From NCBI RefSeq assembly GCF_900104745.1, contig NZ_LT629732.1, positions 1,116,001-1,180,000 of the forward strand: a stretch of DNA of 64,000 bases. The letters run 5' to 3'. This document shows positions 36,295 through 45,665 of this stretch, one piece after another. This stretch comes from Actinopolymorpha singaporensis (GTDB taxonomy: Bacteria; Actinomycetota; Actinomycetes; Propionibacteriales; Actinopolymorphaceae). The notes under the pieces are model-generated. The model saw only the letters and a list, made by a program, of their open reading frames with translations. It was not told the origin of the DNA and searched no databases. Position 1 is the stretch's first letter. Every line of letters starts with the position of its first letter. Both the position numbers and the translations under genes were made by a program.

Positions 36295-36350
36295 CGAACG
36301 CCAACCTCGACTTGACGAACGCCAAGCGCGGGTTGACGGCAAACAACCAC
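36288..36350. repeat. Degenerate 21-bp tandem repeat
   Basis: Three successive units of 21 bp begin GACCTGACGAACGCCAAC (36288), GACTTGACGAACGCCAAG (36309) and GGGTTGACGGCAAACAAC (36330). The first two differ at only a few bases. The array starts within the last codons of the DUF6886-like remnant and ends before the AarF stop codon. Confidence 0.75.
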
Positions 36351-36369
36351 CACGTCCAGGCGGGTCGGG

Positions 36370-38346
36370 TCAGGCCGGGTCCCGCCGGAACACCACCACC
36401 AGGACCCGCAGCACCAGCACCACGGCCACGATCAGCAACGCGTACGCCAGCAAGCCGAAGAGGCCGAAGGTCTCGGTGACCTGGGGTCCGCCGTCGGTGC
36501 CCAGCAACATGACCGCGAGCACCCCCGCCGCCGCACCGACGAAGGCCAGCAGCGCCTGGTGCACGAGGTCGGTCACCACCCGGCGGTCGCGGGCGTCGGC
36601 GAACAACCGGACGTTGACGGTGAACCGTCCGTGTTCGACGGCGTCAGCGATCCGGTCCACCCGCCGCGGCAGCCGGCGCAGCATGGGCAGCAGGGTCACG
36701 AGTTCGTCCTCGAGCGACTGTCGCAGGCGTACCGGCTCCACCGACTCGGCGAGCTGGGCACGCCCGGCCTCGCGAGCACCGGCCACCAGATCGAACTCCG
36801 GGTCCACCACGGTGAGCGTGCCCTCCAGGGTGGCGAACGTACGGAAGATCGCCGCCACCTGCGGCGGTATACCGAGCCGGTGCGCGGTCACGAGGCGGAA
36901 CAGCTCGGCGAACGCGGCGGCGCCGGCGTTCGCACCGGGCGAGGCGTACCGAACAATCAGCACACCGAGCGCGCGTTCCAGGGTGCGTTCGTCGATCTCG
37001 TCCGGCCGGTCGACCAGCTCCAGCAGCGCGTCGCAGGCCGCCATCGAGTCGGCCCGCCCCAGCGCTGCCAGCAGCCGGCCGACGGCCAGCCTGGTCGTCC
37101 CGTCCAGCCTGCCCACCGACCCGAGGTCCAGCATCCCTAGCGAACCGTCGGCGGCGACGAGGACGTTGCCGGGATGCAGGTCGACGTGGAACATGCCGCG
37201 GACCAGCACCTGGTCGAAGACCGTCTCCAGCAGGGCGTTCGCCACCTGCCGCCGGCGCTCGGTGCCGAGGGCGGCAAGGGCTTCCTCCGCCGCGCCGAGG
37301 GGTGTGCCGTGGAGGCGTTCCATCACCAGGACGCGTTCGGTGGCGAGCCCGGCGTGGGGTACGGGCACCCGGACTTCGCGGGCCGGCCCGTCGGCGAGTG
37401 CGGCGGCCATCGCCTGCAGGTTGTCGCGTTCGACGGTGAAGTCGAGCTCCTCACGCAGCGCCTCGGCGAAACCACCGGCGAGGTCTGCAACCCCCAGGGA
37501 CCGCCCCCAGTCGGTGCGGGACTCGAGCGTGCGGGCCAGCCGGAGCAGGATGTCGAGGTCACGTTCGACGGTCCGCTCGATGCCGGGGCGCTGGACCTTC
37601 ACCACGACCGGCCGGCCGTCGGGCAGCCGGGCGCTGTGCACCTGGGCGACCGAGGCCGCCGCGAGCGGGGTGTGGTCGAACTCCGCGAACACCTCGCCGA
37701 CGGGGCGACCGAACTCGGCGACCAGCACCTCCTCCACCTGCGGCCAGGCGATCGGCGCGGCGTTGTCCTGCAGCTGGGTCAGCTCGGTCACGAACTCCGG
37801 CGGCAGCAGGTCGCGCCGGGTCGACAGTTGCTGGCCCAGCTTGACGAACGTGACCCCGCCCTCGTCCAGCGCCAGGCGCACCGATCTGGCCAGGTGACGA
37901 CGCGAGGTCGGTGACTCCAGCCCGCTGTGCCGGTAGCCGCGCAGGAACCGGCCGAGCCCGTGCCGCGCCGCGATGCGCACGATCTGGGAGTACCGCCGCG
38001 CCCGGACCATCCGTGACCGCCAGCCGCGCCAGAGTTCGACCGGCCCGGGCAGCGAGCCGTCGGGGACGAGCACCTCGCCGATGACCAGGACGATCATCGC
38101 CACCAGGCTGGCGCAGCAGGCGGCGAGCACGGTGAGCAGGATCCCGGACCCCGTGTCGATCGCCTCGGGCCGGCGCACCATCGCGGTCAGCAGCGGGCCG
38201 GAGACCGTCAGAGCCAGGGCGGCGGCGAGGACCGTCCGGACCAGGCCGATCCGGACGCCGAGCAGCCGGCGGATGGCCACGGCGAAACCCAGGCCGACGA
38301 GGAACAGGGTCGGCAGGAAGAACACGGTCCCCAGCAGCTTCTGCAC
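36370..38346 (-). CDS. AarF/UbiB (ABC1) family atypical kinase, membrane-anchored
   Basis: Atypical protein-kinase-like ATPase of 658 residues. Three or four membrane helices precede the kinase domain and two close the protein (LLAYALLIVAVVLVLRVLVV). Family motifs are GVTFVKLGQQLSTRRDLLPP (KxGQ), LAAASVAQVHSARLPDGRPV with VVVKVQRPG, and FHVDLHPGNVLVAADGSLGM followed by LDLGSVGR. The members help quinone or lipid metabolism, but the actinobacterial type is little studied. The GTG at 38346 has AGGATGAG upstream. It stands alone downstream of dnaB. Confidence 0.9.
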   Translation of the reverse strand: MQKLLGTVFFLPTLFLVGLGFAVAIRRLLGVRIGLVRTVLAAALALTVSGPLLTAMVRRPEAIDTGSGILLTVLAACCASLVAMIVLVIGEVLVPDGSLPGPVELWRGWRSRMVRARRYSQIVRIAARHGLGRFLRGYRHSGLESPTSRRHLARSVRLALDEGGVTFVKLGQQLSTRRDLLPPEFVTELTQLQDNAAPIAWPQVEEVLVAEFGRPVGEVFAEFDHTPLAAASVAQVHSARLPDGRPVVVKVQRPGIERTVERDLDILLRLARTLESRTDWGRSLGVADLAGGFAEALREELDFTVERDNLQAMAAALADGPAREVRVPVPHAGLATERVLVMERLHGTPLGAAEEALAALGTERRRQVANALLETVFDQVLVRGMFHVDLHPGNVLVAADGSLGMLDLGSVGRLDGTTRLAVGRLLAALGRADSMAACDALLELVDRPDEIDERTLERALGVLIVRYASPGANAGAAAFAELFRLVTAHRLGIPPQVAAIFRTFATLEGTLTVVDPEFDLVAGAREAGRAQLAESVEPVRLRQSLEDELVTLLPMLRRLPRRVDRIADAVEHGRFTVNVRLFADARDRRVVTDLVHQALLAFVGAAAGVLAVMLLGTDGGPQVTETFGLFGLLAYALLIVAVVLVLRVLVVVFRRDPA

Positions 38347-38487
38347 CGGCTCATCCTGTCAGCGACGGTTTCGTCCTGTGAGTCCTGGTTCTCACCCGGC
38401 AACCACCGTGCTCGACCTGGAGGGCAGTGCCGCGCTGCTCGCTGTAGCGGAGGCCGCGTAATCGGTCGACTTCAAGGCCTGTTCGGG

Positions 38488-38508
38488 AAGGCGCGGAAGG
38501 TACGCCTT
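38488..38508 (-). terminator. Weak hairpin just downstream of dnaB
   Basis: AAGGCG and CGCCTT form a 6-bp stem with a 9-nt loop, just past the dnaB stop codon on its transcript. There is no U tract, as is common in actinobacteria. The 167 bp between dnaB and the AarF gene hold no credible gene. Confidence 0.35.
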
Positions 38509-38513
38509 GGCGG

Positions 38514-39875
38514 TCAGCCCTGGGCCATGTCGACGAAGCGGGAGTAGTGGCCCTGGAAGGCGACGGTGATGTTGGCTGTGGGCCCGTTGCGGTGCTTGGC
38601 GACGATGAAGTCGGCCTCGCCGGGACGGGAGGATTCGCGTTCGTAGGCGTCCTCGCGGTGCAGGAGGATCACCATGTCCGCGTCCTGCTCGATGCTGCCC
38701 GATTCGCGAAGGTCGGAGAGCATCGGGCGCTTGTCGGTGCGCTGCTCAGGACCGCGGTTGAGCTGGGACAGCGCGACGACGGGGACGCCGAGCTCCTTGG
38801 CCAGCAGCTTGAGGTTTCGGGAGAACTCCGCGACCTCGACCTGGCGGCTCTCCACCCGCTTGCCGGACGTCATCAGCTGGAGGTAGTCGAGGACGATCAA
38901 CCGCAGGTCGTGGCGCTGACGCAGCCGCCGGCACTTGGCCCGGATCTCCATCAGCGTCATGTTGGGCGAGTCGTCGATGTAGAGCGGCGCGCCGGAGACC
39001 TCACCCATCCGCCGGGCCATCCGCGCCCAGTCGTCGTCGGTCATGCTGCCCTGCCGCATGTGGTGCAGCGGGACCCTCGCCTCCGCCGACAGCAGCCGCA
39101 TGGTGATCTCGGTGCGGCTCATCTCCAACGAGAAGATCACCGACGCAAGGCCGTGCTTGACCGACGCCGCGCGGGCGAAGTCGAGCGCCAGCGCGCTCTT
39201 GCCGACACCGGGACGGGCCGCGACGACGATCAGCTGGCCGGGGTGCAGGCCGTTGGTCAGCGCGTCGAGGTCGGTGAACCCCGTGGGCACGCCGACCATC
39301 TGCCCGCCACGGGAGCCGATCGCCTCGATCTCGTCGAGGGCAGACTCCATGATCTCGCCGAGGACGGCGTAGTCCTCGCTGCTGCGCTTGTCGGTGACGC
39401 TGTAGATCTCCGCCTGCGCCCGGTCGACCACGTCGTCGACGTCACCGTCGCCTGCGTACCCGATCTGGGTGATCTTGGTGCCTGCCTCGACCAGCCGGCG
39501 CAGGATCGCCTTCTCCCGCACGATCGCGGCGTAGTAGCCGGCGTTGGCCGCCGACGGCACCGAGGCGATGAGGGTGTGGAGGTAGGGCGCGCCGCCGATG
39601 CGCGCCAACTCGCCCTTGCGCTGTAGCTCGGCCGCCACGGTCACCGCGTCGGCAGGCTCGCCCCGGCCGTAGAGGTCGAGCACCGCCTCGTAGACGGTCT
39701 CGTGCGCGGGACGGTAGAAGTCGGGGCCGCGGATCTCCTCCACGACGTCGGCGATGGCGTCCTTGGACAGCAGCATGCTGCCGAGCACGCACTGCTCCGC
39801 GGCGAGGTCCTGCGGCGGCATCCGGTCGGGTGCACCTTCGACCGCGCGTGGGACAGGGAACTCACTGACACTCAC
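38514..39875 (-). CDS. dnaB: Replicative DNA helicase DnaB
   Basis: Hexameric 5'-3' replication fork helicase, 453 residues. The N-terminal primase-interacting domain covers about residues 20-120 (EQCVLGSMLLSKDAIADVVE). The RecA-like motor has Walker A ARPGVGKSALALDFARA near 221, Walker B LIVLDYLQLM near 328, and the DnaB motifs SLEMSRTEI, SQLNRGPEQR and LSDLRESGSIEQDADMVILL. Inteins are frequent in actinobacterial dnaB; none is inserted here. It is separated from the rpsF operon by the MATE gene on the other strand, and its promoter region carries DnaA-box-like sequences. Confidence 0.98.
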   Translation of the reverse strand: MSVSEFPVPRAVEGAPDRMPPQDLAAEQCVLGSMLLSKDAIADVVEEIRGPDFYRPAHETVYEAVLDLYGRGEPADAVTVAAELQRKGELARIGGAPYLHTLIASVPSAANAGYYAAIVREKAILRRLVEAGTKITQIGYAGDGDVDDVVDRAQAEIYSVTDKRSSEDYAVLGEIMESALDEIEAIGSRGGQMVGVPTGFTDLDALTNGLHPGQLIVVAARPGVGKSALALDFARAASVKHGLASVIFSLEMSRTEITMRLLSAEARVPLHHMRQGSMTDDDWARMARRMGEVSGAPLYIDDSPNMTLMEIRAKCRRLRQRHDLRLIVLDYLQLMTSGKRVESRQVEVAEFSRNLKLLAKELGVPVVALSQLNRGPEQRTDKRPMLSDLRESGSIEQDADMVILLHREDAYERESSRPGEADFIVAKHRNGPTANITVAFQGHYSRFVDMAQG

Positions 39876-40056
39876 TGCCGCACTACCTCCGACGCTCCAC
39901 CCGTGACGAACACCTGTGCGACAGTTCTAGCGGCGACCACCGACAACGCGACAAAGGTCGTGCGCGAGCGGACAGGGGTTCGACGTGAGAGGCGACCGTA
40001 CGCCGGGCAGGGCGGTGAGCGGCAACCCGGTCGTACACAGGGGTTGTGGGTAGCCG

Positions 40057-40096
40057 GGGGATTGCCTGGGGATTCGCTGTGCACAGCCTGGGGATT
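40057..40096 (+). repeat. Helically phased GGGGATT iterons
   Basis: GGGGATT occurs at 40057, 40068 and 40090, that is 11 and 22 bp apart, on the same face of the helix. The two right copies sit in a longer GCCTGGGGATT unit. They lie directly beside the short A/T-rich stretch 40101-40116 and the DnaA-box cluster. Confidence 0.6.
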
Positions 40097-40100
40097 TCTC

Positions 40101-40298
40101 TGTGGAGAAAATTTCGGGGAGCGCGGGATCAGGCGGTTCGCCTGCGAATTCGGCGTCCCCACGCTGTGGACACAACAGCGGTCCGGAGAAAGTGCCCGGC
40201 AATTGCTTGCCCGGGCGTGTCGTCCACACCGGGCGCGCCGTGCCCGGTGTCCACACCACGGTCCCCACACCGCCTTGTCCACACCGAGGTGTGGACAG
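40101..40298. promoter_or_regulatory. Cluster of DnaA-box-like 9-mers
   Basis: Against the actinobacterial box TTGTCCACA, one exact match lies at 40275-40283. Single-mismatch forms lie at 40220-40228 and 40247-40255 on the same strand. On the opposite strand single-mismatch forms lie at 40101-40109, 40165-40173 and 40290-40298. Six boxes in 198 bp is far above chance even in GC-rich DNA. It could regulate dnaB by DnaA, titrate DnaA or act in origin control. The main oriC is expected next to dnaA, outside the window. Confidence 0.65.
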
Positions 40299-40464
40299 CC
40301 GGAAGCCGGAAGCCGGGCCGCGCCCGTAGCGACCCGGTCCACCGGCCCCGGGCCGACGGTCAGCCGCACTCGCGGTACCCGCATCATGGGGACGGCCACT
40401 CCCACCCGAGCCACACCCACATCTGCCCGAACCGTGCCGCGATGTCCCCGGAGGTCTCCTGCCC

Positions 40465-41796
40465 GTGTCCCTCATCCGGCTCCGGAGCGCCCACGACCGG
40501 GAGATCCTGCGCTTGGCGGTGCCGGCGTTCGGCGCGCTGATCGCCGAACCCGTCTACCTGTTGGCCGATTCCGCGATCGTCGGCCACCTGGGAACCCCGC
40601 AACTCGCCGCCCTCGGCCTGGCCGGCACGGCCCTGCAGACTCTGGTCGGCGTGTTCGTCTTCCTCGCCTACGCCACCACCGCGTCCGTCGCCCGTCATCT
40701 CGGCGCGGGCGACCGCCGGTCGGCGCTGGCGTACGGCATCGACGGGCTGTGGCTGGCGCTCGGGCTCGGGGTCCTGCTCGCGCTGGTCGGCACGCTGGCA
40801 GCACCGGCCGTGGTCAGCGCCTTCGGGCCCTCACCGCAGGTGCACGAGTTCGCGGTCAGCTACCTGCGGGTGGCGGTGCTCGGCATGCCAGCGCTGCTTC
40901 TGACGTTCGCGGGGACGGGCGTGCTGCGCGGGCTGCAGGACACCCGTACGCCGCTGTGGATAGCGGGCGCGTCCTACGTCGGTAACGTCGTGCTCAACGT
41001 CCTCTTCGTGTACGGCCTGCACCTGGGGATCGCCGGCTCGGCGTTGGGAACGGTGCTCGCCCAGACTGCCGGAGCCGTGGCGCTGGTCGTCGTGGTGGTC
41101 CGGGCCGCCCGCCGGTACGACGCGCCCCTGCGGCCGGACCTGACCGGCATCCGGGCGAGCGCGCACGCCGGCGTACCGCTGATCGTCCGCACGCTGACGC
41201 TGCGGGCCGCGCTGCTGGTCACCGCGTACGTCGCCACGTCGTTCGGTGACGTGCCGCTGGCCGCACACCAGGTGGCGTTCACCCTGTGGAACACCCTCGC
41301 CATCGCCCTGGACGCGATCGCGATAGCCGGTCAGGCCATCGTGGGACGTTACCTCGGCGGGTCCGACGTGGCCGGTACGCGGGCGGCGACCCGCCGGATG
41401 ATGGAGTGGGGCGTCGGCGCGGGCGTGGTGTTCGGCGCGGTGGTGGTGCTGGCGCGACCGGCGTACGTGCCGTTGTTCAGCGCCGACCCGGCCGTCCAGG
41501 CACTGCTCGCCCAGGCCGTCCTCGTCTTCGCCTGCTTCGAACCGGTCGCGGGGATCGTATTCGTGCTGGACGGCGTTCTCATCGGCGCGGGGGACGGGAA
41601 GTACCTCGCCTACGCGGGGCTGGTGACGCTGGTGGCGTTCCTGCCGCTCGCGCTGCTGGTGTACGCCGCCCACGCGGGCCTGCTCGCGCTGTGGTGGGCG
41701 TTCGGGGGGTTCATGGTGGCCCGGCTCGCGACTCTCGCGGTGCGGGCCCGAGGCGACGCCTGGCTGGTGACCGGGACCGGCGCAGCCCGGCGCTGA
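40465..41796 (+). CDS. MATE family efflux transporter (DinF-like)
   Basis: Cation-coupled multidrug/organic-compound exporter of 443 residues with twelve predicted membrane helices. Diagnostic parts are LAVPAFGALIAEPVYLLADS, IVGHLGTPQLAALGLAG, GVLRGLQDTRTPLWIAG and AHQVAFTLWNTLAIALDAIA with IAGQAIVGRYLGG, as in the DinF subgroup. The GTG at 40465 follows a GGAGG. A MATE gene between rplI and dnaB is also found in Streptomyces, so this is conserved context. A shared terminator hairpin separates it from rplI. Confidence 0.93.
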   Translation: MSLIRLRSAHDREILRLAVPAFGALIAEPVYLLADSAIVGHLGTPQLAALGLAGTALQTLVGVFVFLAYATTASVARHLGAGDRRSALAYGIDGLWLALGLGVLLALVGTLAAPAVVSAFGPSPQVHEFAVSYLRVAVLGMPALLLTFAGTGVLRGLQDTRTPLWIAGASYVGNVVLNVLFVYGLHLGIAGSALGTVLAQTAGAVALVVVVVRAARRYDAPLRPDLTGIRASAHAGVPLIVRTLTLRAALLVTAYVATSFGDVPLAAHQVAFTLWNTLAIALDAIAIAGQAIVGRYLGGSDVAGTRAATRRMMEWGVGAGVVFGAVVVLARPAYVPLFSADPAVQALLAQAVLVFACFEPVAGIVFVLDGVLIGAGDGKYLAYAGLVTLVAFLPLALLVYAAHAGLLALWWAFGGFMVARLATLAVRARGDAWLVTGTGAARR

Positions 41797-41850
41797 CGGC
41801 GCTGACGCCGGCCCGCCCGCCGACGGCCCACTCGTACCGGAGAATGACCG

Positions 41851-41884
41851 AAGGGGCGGCCCCGAGACTTCGGGACCGCCCCTT
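41851..41884. terminator. Bidirectional terminator between the MATE gene and rplI
   Basis: AAGGGGCGGCCCCG (41851-41864) and CGGGACCGCCCCTT (41871-41884) form a 14-bp stem with one mismatch and a 6-nt loop. It lies between two convergent genes and works for either strand. Confidence 0.85.
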
Positions 41885-41932
41885 CGGGCAGCAACGCACT
41901 CAGACGCGGCGGGCGGCCGCCGCCTGAGCTGC

Positions 41933-42379
41933 TCAGGCCGAGACGACCTCGAGCGAGAGCGTGGCGCTCAGCTCCTGGTGCAGGCGAACCGACACCTGAT
42001 GCGAGCCGAGCGTCTTGATCGGCGTGCCGATCTCGATCCGCCGCTTGTCGATGTCGGGGCCGCCGGCCTCCTTGACCGCCGCCACGATGTCGGCGACGGT
42101 GACCGAGCCGAACAGCCGGCCGCTCTCGCCGGACCGCGCCGGCAGCTTCACCGACAGGCCCTCGAGCTGGCTCTTGATCTGCTCGGCGTGCCCGAGGTCG
42201 CGGATCTCCCGGACCTCGCGCGCCTTGCGGATCGAGGCGACCTGCTTCTCGCCGCCCTTGGTCCAGCGCATGCCGAGACCACGCGGGATGAGGAAGTTAC
42301 GGCCGTAGCCGTCCTTGACCTCGACGATGTCGCCCGGAGTGCCCAGACCGGACACTTCCTGGGTGAGGATGAGCTTCAT
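41933..42379 (-). CDS. rplI: 50S ribosomal protein L9
   Basis: Large-subunit protein of 148 residues binding 23S rRNA near the L1 stalk. The N-terminus [20 protein letters not shown] and [20 protein letters not shown] are the L9 signature, with the long connecting helix and the C-terminal domain complete. Last gene of the rpsF-ssb-rpsR-rplI operon, 18 bp after rpsR, with GAGGAGG before the ATG. It is followed by the shared terminator hairpin. Confidence 0.98.
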   Translation of the reverse strand: MKLILTQEVSGLGTPGDIVEVKDGYGRNFLIPRGLGMRWTKGGEKQVASIRKAREVREIRDLGHAEQIKSQLEGLSVKLPARSGESGRLFGSVTVADIVAAVKEAGGPDIDKRRIEIGTPIKTLGSHQVSVRLHQELSATLSLEVVSA

Positions 42380-42397
42380 AGCGTGTCAACCTCCTCG

Positions 42398-42634
42398 TCA
42401 GCGCGCGGTGCTGGTGTAGGGCAGCAGGGCGACTTCGCGCGAGTTCTTGATGGCAACCGCGACGTCCCGCTGGTGCTGGGTGCAGTTGCCGGTCACCCGG
42501 CGGGCACGAATCTTGCCGCGGTCGGAGATGAACTTCCGCAGCAGAGTCGTGTCCTTGTAGTCGACGTAGGAGATCTTCTCCTTGCAGAACACGCAAACCT
42601 TCTTCTTGGGCTTGCGTACAGGGGGCTTGGCCAT
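42398..42634 (-). CDS. rpsR: 30S ribosomal protein S18
   Basis: Small-subunit protein of 78 residues that pairs with S6 on the platform. It has the family core [20 protein letters not shown] and [20 protein letters not shown]. The N-terminal CVFCKEK and the later Cys keep the zinc-binding (C+) form. AGGAG precedes the ATG. The 76-bp gap from ssb contains a small CCCGCG-TCA-CGCGGG hairpin (42656-42670). Confidence 0.98.
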   Translation of the reverse strand: MAKPPVRKPKKKVCVFCKEKISYVDYKDTTLLRKFISDRGKIRARRVTGNCTQHQRDVAVAIKNSREVALLPYTSTAR

Positions 42635-42710
42635 CGTGGTGCTCCTCCAGGAAGCCCCGCGTCACGCGGGAATGGTCGCGGATGGGAAAGAACGGGATGA
42701 CGTCGGTGAA

Positions 42711-43226
42711 TCAGAACGGTGGCTCGTCCTGGGATCCGCCGGACTGCTGTCCGCCGCCCCAGGGGTCGTTTCCGCCGGACTGCTGGCCGCCCTGCCGGGC
42801 GCCACCGCCGCCACCTTGCTGCGTCTGCCACGGGTCGTCGCCACCGAAGCCGCCCTGTGCACGGCTGGTCCTGGTGACCTTGGCAGTCGCGTTGCGGAGG
42901 CTGGGTCCCACCTCGTCGACCTCGACCTCGAAGACCGTCCGCCGCTCACCCTCACGGGTCTCGTACGAACGGGACTTCAGCCGGCCCTGGACGACGACCC
43001 GCATACCGCGCTGCAGCGATTCGGCGACGTTCTCCGCCGCCTGCCGCCACACGTTGCAGGTCAGGAACAGCGTCTCGCCGTCCTTCCACTCGTTGCTCTG
43101 CCGGTCGAAGGTGCGAGGGGTGGACGCGAGACGGAAGTTGGCCACTGCCGCCCCGGACGGGGTGAAACGCAACTCGGGGTCGTCGACGAGGTTGCCGACG
43201 AGTGTGATGACTGTGTCGCCTGCCAT
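42711..43226 (-). CDS. ssb: Single-stranded DNA-binding protein
   Basis: Homotetrameric ssDNA-binding protein of 171 residues used in replication and repair. The OB fold covers residues 1-110 ([40 protein letters not shown]). A Gly/Gln-rich disordered linker follows and the acidic tail DEPPF binds partner proteins, as in the essential SSB. It lies in the conserved rpsF operon between rpsF (16 bp) and rpsR. Confidence 0.98.
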   Translation of the reverse strand: MAGDTVITLVGNLVDDPELRFTPSGAAVANFRLASTPRTFDRQSNEWKDGETLFLTCNVWRQAAENVAESLQRGMRVVVQGRLKSRSYETREGERRTVFEVEVDEVGPSLRNATAKVTRTSRAQGGFGGDDPWQTQQGGGGGARQGGQQSGGNDPWGGGQQSGGSQDEPPF

Positions 43227-43242
43227 GAACGCCTCCCGTGAA

Positions 43243-43533
43243 TCAGCGGGTGTCGGGGCGGATGACCTTAGTCCGCAGCACCGACTCGTTCAGGGTCAGC
43301 TGACGGTCCAGCTCCAGGACGACCGAGGGCTCGGCAGTGAGGTCGATCACCGAGTAGATGCCCTCGGACTTCTTGTTGATGTCGTACGCCAACCGGCGAC
43401 GGCCCCAGATGTCGACCTTCTCCACGGTCCCGCCGCCCTGGCGGACGAGCGAGAGGTACTGGTCGAGGGACGGGCCTACGGTGCGTTCCTCAAGATCGGC
43501 ATCGAGGATCACCATGACTTCGTAACGACGCAT
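43243..43533 (-). CDS. rpsF: 30S ribosomal protein S6
   Basis: Small-subunit protein of 96 residues. [39 protein letters not shown] and [20 protein letters not shown] are typical. The ATG at 43533 is preferred because GAGGAGG lies 11 nt upstream and S6 proteins begin MRRYE; the GTG four codons earlier touches that ribosome site. First gene of the rpsF-ssb-rpsR-rplI operon. Confidence 0.97.
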   Translation of the reverse strand: MRRYEVMVILDADLEERTVGPSLDQYLSLVRQGGGTVEKVDIWGRRRLAYDINKKSEGIYSVIDLTAEPSVVLELDRQLTLNESVLRTKVIRPDTR

Positions 43534-43563
43534 GCGGAACTCCACCTCCTCTGGACTCGGGCG

Positions 43564-43582
43564 GTCACGGTCTTTCCGTGAC
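43564..43582 (-). promoter_or_regulatory. Hairpin in the rpsF leader
   Basis: GTCACGG and CCGTGAC form a perfect 7-bp stem with a 5-nt loop, 31-49 nt before the rpsF ATG. The S6:S18 complex represses its own mRNA in several bacteria through a leader structure; this hairpin could be part of such a site, but the known motif was not confirmed. Confidence 0.35.
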
Positions 43583-43651
43583 AGGAGGGCTTGCGTCAGG
43601 TCCGGGTGCCTTCCGCGCCATGGGGCGGGCTCTTTCCAGCGGACCAGGCGC

Positions 43652-44698
43652 TCAGGTTACCAGGCCGAGGTCGGCGTACAGCGCGGCCAGGGTCGCCGGC
43701 TGCCGGAGGGCCCCGAGGTCGGTGTCGGCCGTGCCGTTCCAGTACACCGCGGCGGCCAGCCCGTGGGCTGGGTCGGCGAGGCCGACGCACCAGCTTCGTC
43801 CGCCGTGTCCGTATGTGTCCGGTGACGCGTGCGGGCCGTACGTGTGCCCGGCGTACGACGTCCGGAGCAGGAAGCCGAGCCCGCGGTCGACCGTCGCGAG
43901 CAGGTACTCGTCGTACGCGCCCGAGACCTGTGGCCGGGTCATCTCCGCGACGGCCGCCTCCGAGCACAGCCGCCCGTCGAGGAACGCCTCGTAGAACCGC
44001 CCGAGCTCGCGGATCGGTCCGTGGCCCCCGCCGGTGGGGCGTTCCCAGGTGACCCAGTCCCGGGTGCCGGAGCGGGTGAATCCGGCGATCACCGCGAGTT
44101 CGTCGCGCCGAGCGTCGTACTCCTCCTCCGGCATGCCGATCCAGGCCTCCTCGATCCCGGCCGGGCCGAACACCTCCGTACGCACGAACTCACCGAAGCG
44201 CCGCCCGGACAGCCGGGAGACCAGCGCGGCGACGATCCACATGGCGACCGAGTTGTAGGCGCTGCGGGTGCCCGGCCGCCACCCCGGCGCGAGCGGCGAC
44301 GCGCAGATGTCGGCCACCATCCGCTCCGGCGCCACCACCCCGGTGACCGTGCTGGTGAGCCCGGCGGTGTGGGTGAGCAGGTGGCGGACCGTGACGTGTT
44401 CCTTGCCGCGGGCGGCGAACTCCGGAAGGTACTTGTGGACCGGGTCGTCGAGGCCGAGCAGGCCGGCATCAACCAGCCTCATCAGGGCCACGCAGGTCAC
44501 CGGCTTGGTCGCCGAGGCCCACTCCACGACGGTGGAGGTCCGCATGGGTACGCCCGGCCGGGCCTGCCCGAGGGCGAGGTCGAGGACCGTCCGGCGGTGC
44601 CCCGGGCCGAGCACCGAGGCGTACACCTGGGCACCGGTGTGCCGGCCCGCCTCGATGCCGCGCCGGATCTCCAGGACGGTACGTGGCGCTGCGTCCAT
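43652..44698 (-). CDS. Serine hydrolase, beta-lactamase/PBP4-like family
   Basis: Class C-type penicillin-recognising serine hydrolase or esterase of 348 residues. The catalytic SxxK is SATK in [19 protein letters not shown]. The second motif is YNS in [16 protein letters not shown], and YGHGG near the end stands for the KTG/HxG motif. No signal peptide is seen, so it is probably cytoplasmic and more likely an esterase than a beta-lactamase. ATG 44698 has AAGGAAGG upstream. It is divergent from nfo. Confidence 0.88.
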   Translation of the reverse strand: MDAAPRTVLEIRRGIEAGRHTGAQVYASVLGPGHRRTVLDLALGQARPGVPMRTSTVVEWASATKPVTCVALMRLVDAGLLGLDDPVHKYLPEFAARGKEHVTVRHLLTHTAGLTSTVTGVVAPERMVADICASPLAPGWRPGTRSAYNSVAMWIVAALVSRLSGRRFGEFVRTEVFGPAGIEEAWIGMPEEEYDARRDELAVIAGFTRSGTRDWVTWERPTGGGHGPIRELGRFYEAFLDGRLCSEAAVAEMTRPQVSGAYDEYLLATVDRGLGFLLRTSYAGHTYGPHASPDTYGHGGRSWCVGLADPAHGLAAAVYWNGTADTDLGALRQPATLAALYADLGLVT

Positions 44699-44758
44699 GG
44701 CGCCTTCCTTTCTCGCGGCGGACCGCGGGCCGTGGCGGGCGGTGTCGGTGGACCCTCG

Positions 44759-44764
44759 TAGGGT
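44759..44764 (+). promoter_or_regulatory. -10 hexamer of nfo
   Basis: TAGGGT lies 7 nt before the ATG at 44772; leaderless arrangement. Confidence 0.6.
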
Positions 44765-44771
44765 GCGGTGC

Positions 44772-45578
44772 ATGACCAGCCTGCCGCTCGGAGCGCACGT
44801 CGACCAGGAGGACCCGATCGCCGAGGCGCGGGCCCGTTCGGCCGACATCGCACAGTTCTTCCTCGGTGATCCACAGGGGTGGAAAGGCCCGAAGTTCGCC
44901 TACGACGGCGGCGCCGAAGCACTGGTGGCCGCCGCGAACGACGCCGGGGTGGGGCTCTACGTCCACGCGCCGTACGTCATCAACGTCGCCACCACCAACA
45001 ACCGCATCCGCATCCCGTCCCGCAAACTGCTCCAGCAGACGGTGACCGCGGCGGCCCAGATCGGTGCGCTCGGCGTGATCGTGCACGGCGGGCACGTCTC
45101 CAAGAGCGACGACCCCGAGGTCGGCTTCGACAACTGGCGCAAGTGCATCGAGCGGATGGACATGCCCTGCCCGGTGCTGATCGAGAACACCGCCGGCGGC
45201 GACAACGCGATGGCCCGCCACCTGGACCGGATCGAGCGCCTGTGGGCGGCGGTCACCGACGCCGAGGGCGGGGCCACCGTCGGGTTCTGCCTGGACACCT
45301 GCCACTTCCACGCGGGTGGTGAGGAGCTCGGCACGGTCGTCGACCGGGTGAAGGCGATCACCGGGCGTATCGACCTCGTGCACGCCAACGACTCCCAGGA
45401 CGCCTTCGACTCCGGGCGCGACCGGCACGCCAACTTCGGCTCCGGCAAGATCGCCGGCGACGACCTGCTGGCCGTTGTCCGGGCGGCCGGGGCGCCGGTG
45501 ATCGTGGAGACGCCCGGCGGCGCCGACGGTCAGGGCGCCGACATCGACTGGCTGCGCCGGCACCTGGACGGTCGGTAG
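44772..45578 (+). CDS. nfo: Endonuclease IV (AP endonuclease)
   Basis: Metal-dependent apurinic/apyrimidinic endonuclease of 268 residues for base excision repair. The TIM-barrel metal ligands are seen in [50 protein letters not shown] and [20 protein letters not shown] followed by FGSGKI. The length fits the family (about 280). The mRNA is probably leaderless. Confidence 0.95.
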   Translation: MTSLPLGAHVDQEDPIAEARARSADIAQFFLGDPQGWKGPKFAYDGGAEALVAAANDAGVGLYVHAPYVINVATTNNRIRIPSRKLLQQTVTAAAQIGALGVIVHGGHVSKSDDPEVGFDNWRKCIERMDMPCPVLIENTAGGDNAMARHLDRIERLWAAVTDAEGGATVGFCLDTCHFHAGGEELGTVVDRVKAITGRIDLVHANDSQDAFDSGRDRHANFGSGKIAGDDLLAVVRAAGAPVIVETPGGADGQGADIDWLRRHLDGR

Positions 45579-45652
45579 CGGTCCCGGCGGCGGCCGGATT
45601 CCTGCTTCCCGGGAAGCCAGCCCGGCCGGGCGCGCGGGCGGCCAGGGACCGG

Positions 45653-45658
45653 TAGCCT
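45653..45658 (+). promoter_or_regulatory. -10 hexamer of the femX-like gene
   Basis: TAGCCT lies 7 nt before the GTG at 45666; leaderless arrangement. Confidence 0.6.
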
Positions 45659-45665
45659 CGCCTGC

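Larger units (their letters stand above)
39876..40464. other. 589-bp gene-free spacer between dnaB and the MATE gene
   Basis: No credible coding frame on either strand. It holds the divergent promoters of dnaB and the MATE gene, three phased GGGGATT repeats and a cluster of DnaA-box-like sequences, annotated separately. Confidence 0.7.

Noticed and set aside
38514-39875. Possible intein in dnaB
   Set aside because: The protein reads through all helicase motifs at normal spacing and normal length.
40101-40298. Calling the dnaB spacer the chromosomal oriC
   Set aside because: dnaA and dnaN are absent, and conserved gene order puts oriC to the right of murJ; the number of boxes is also lower than in known actinobacterial origins.
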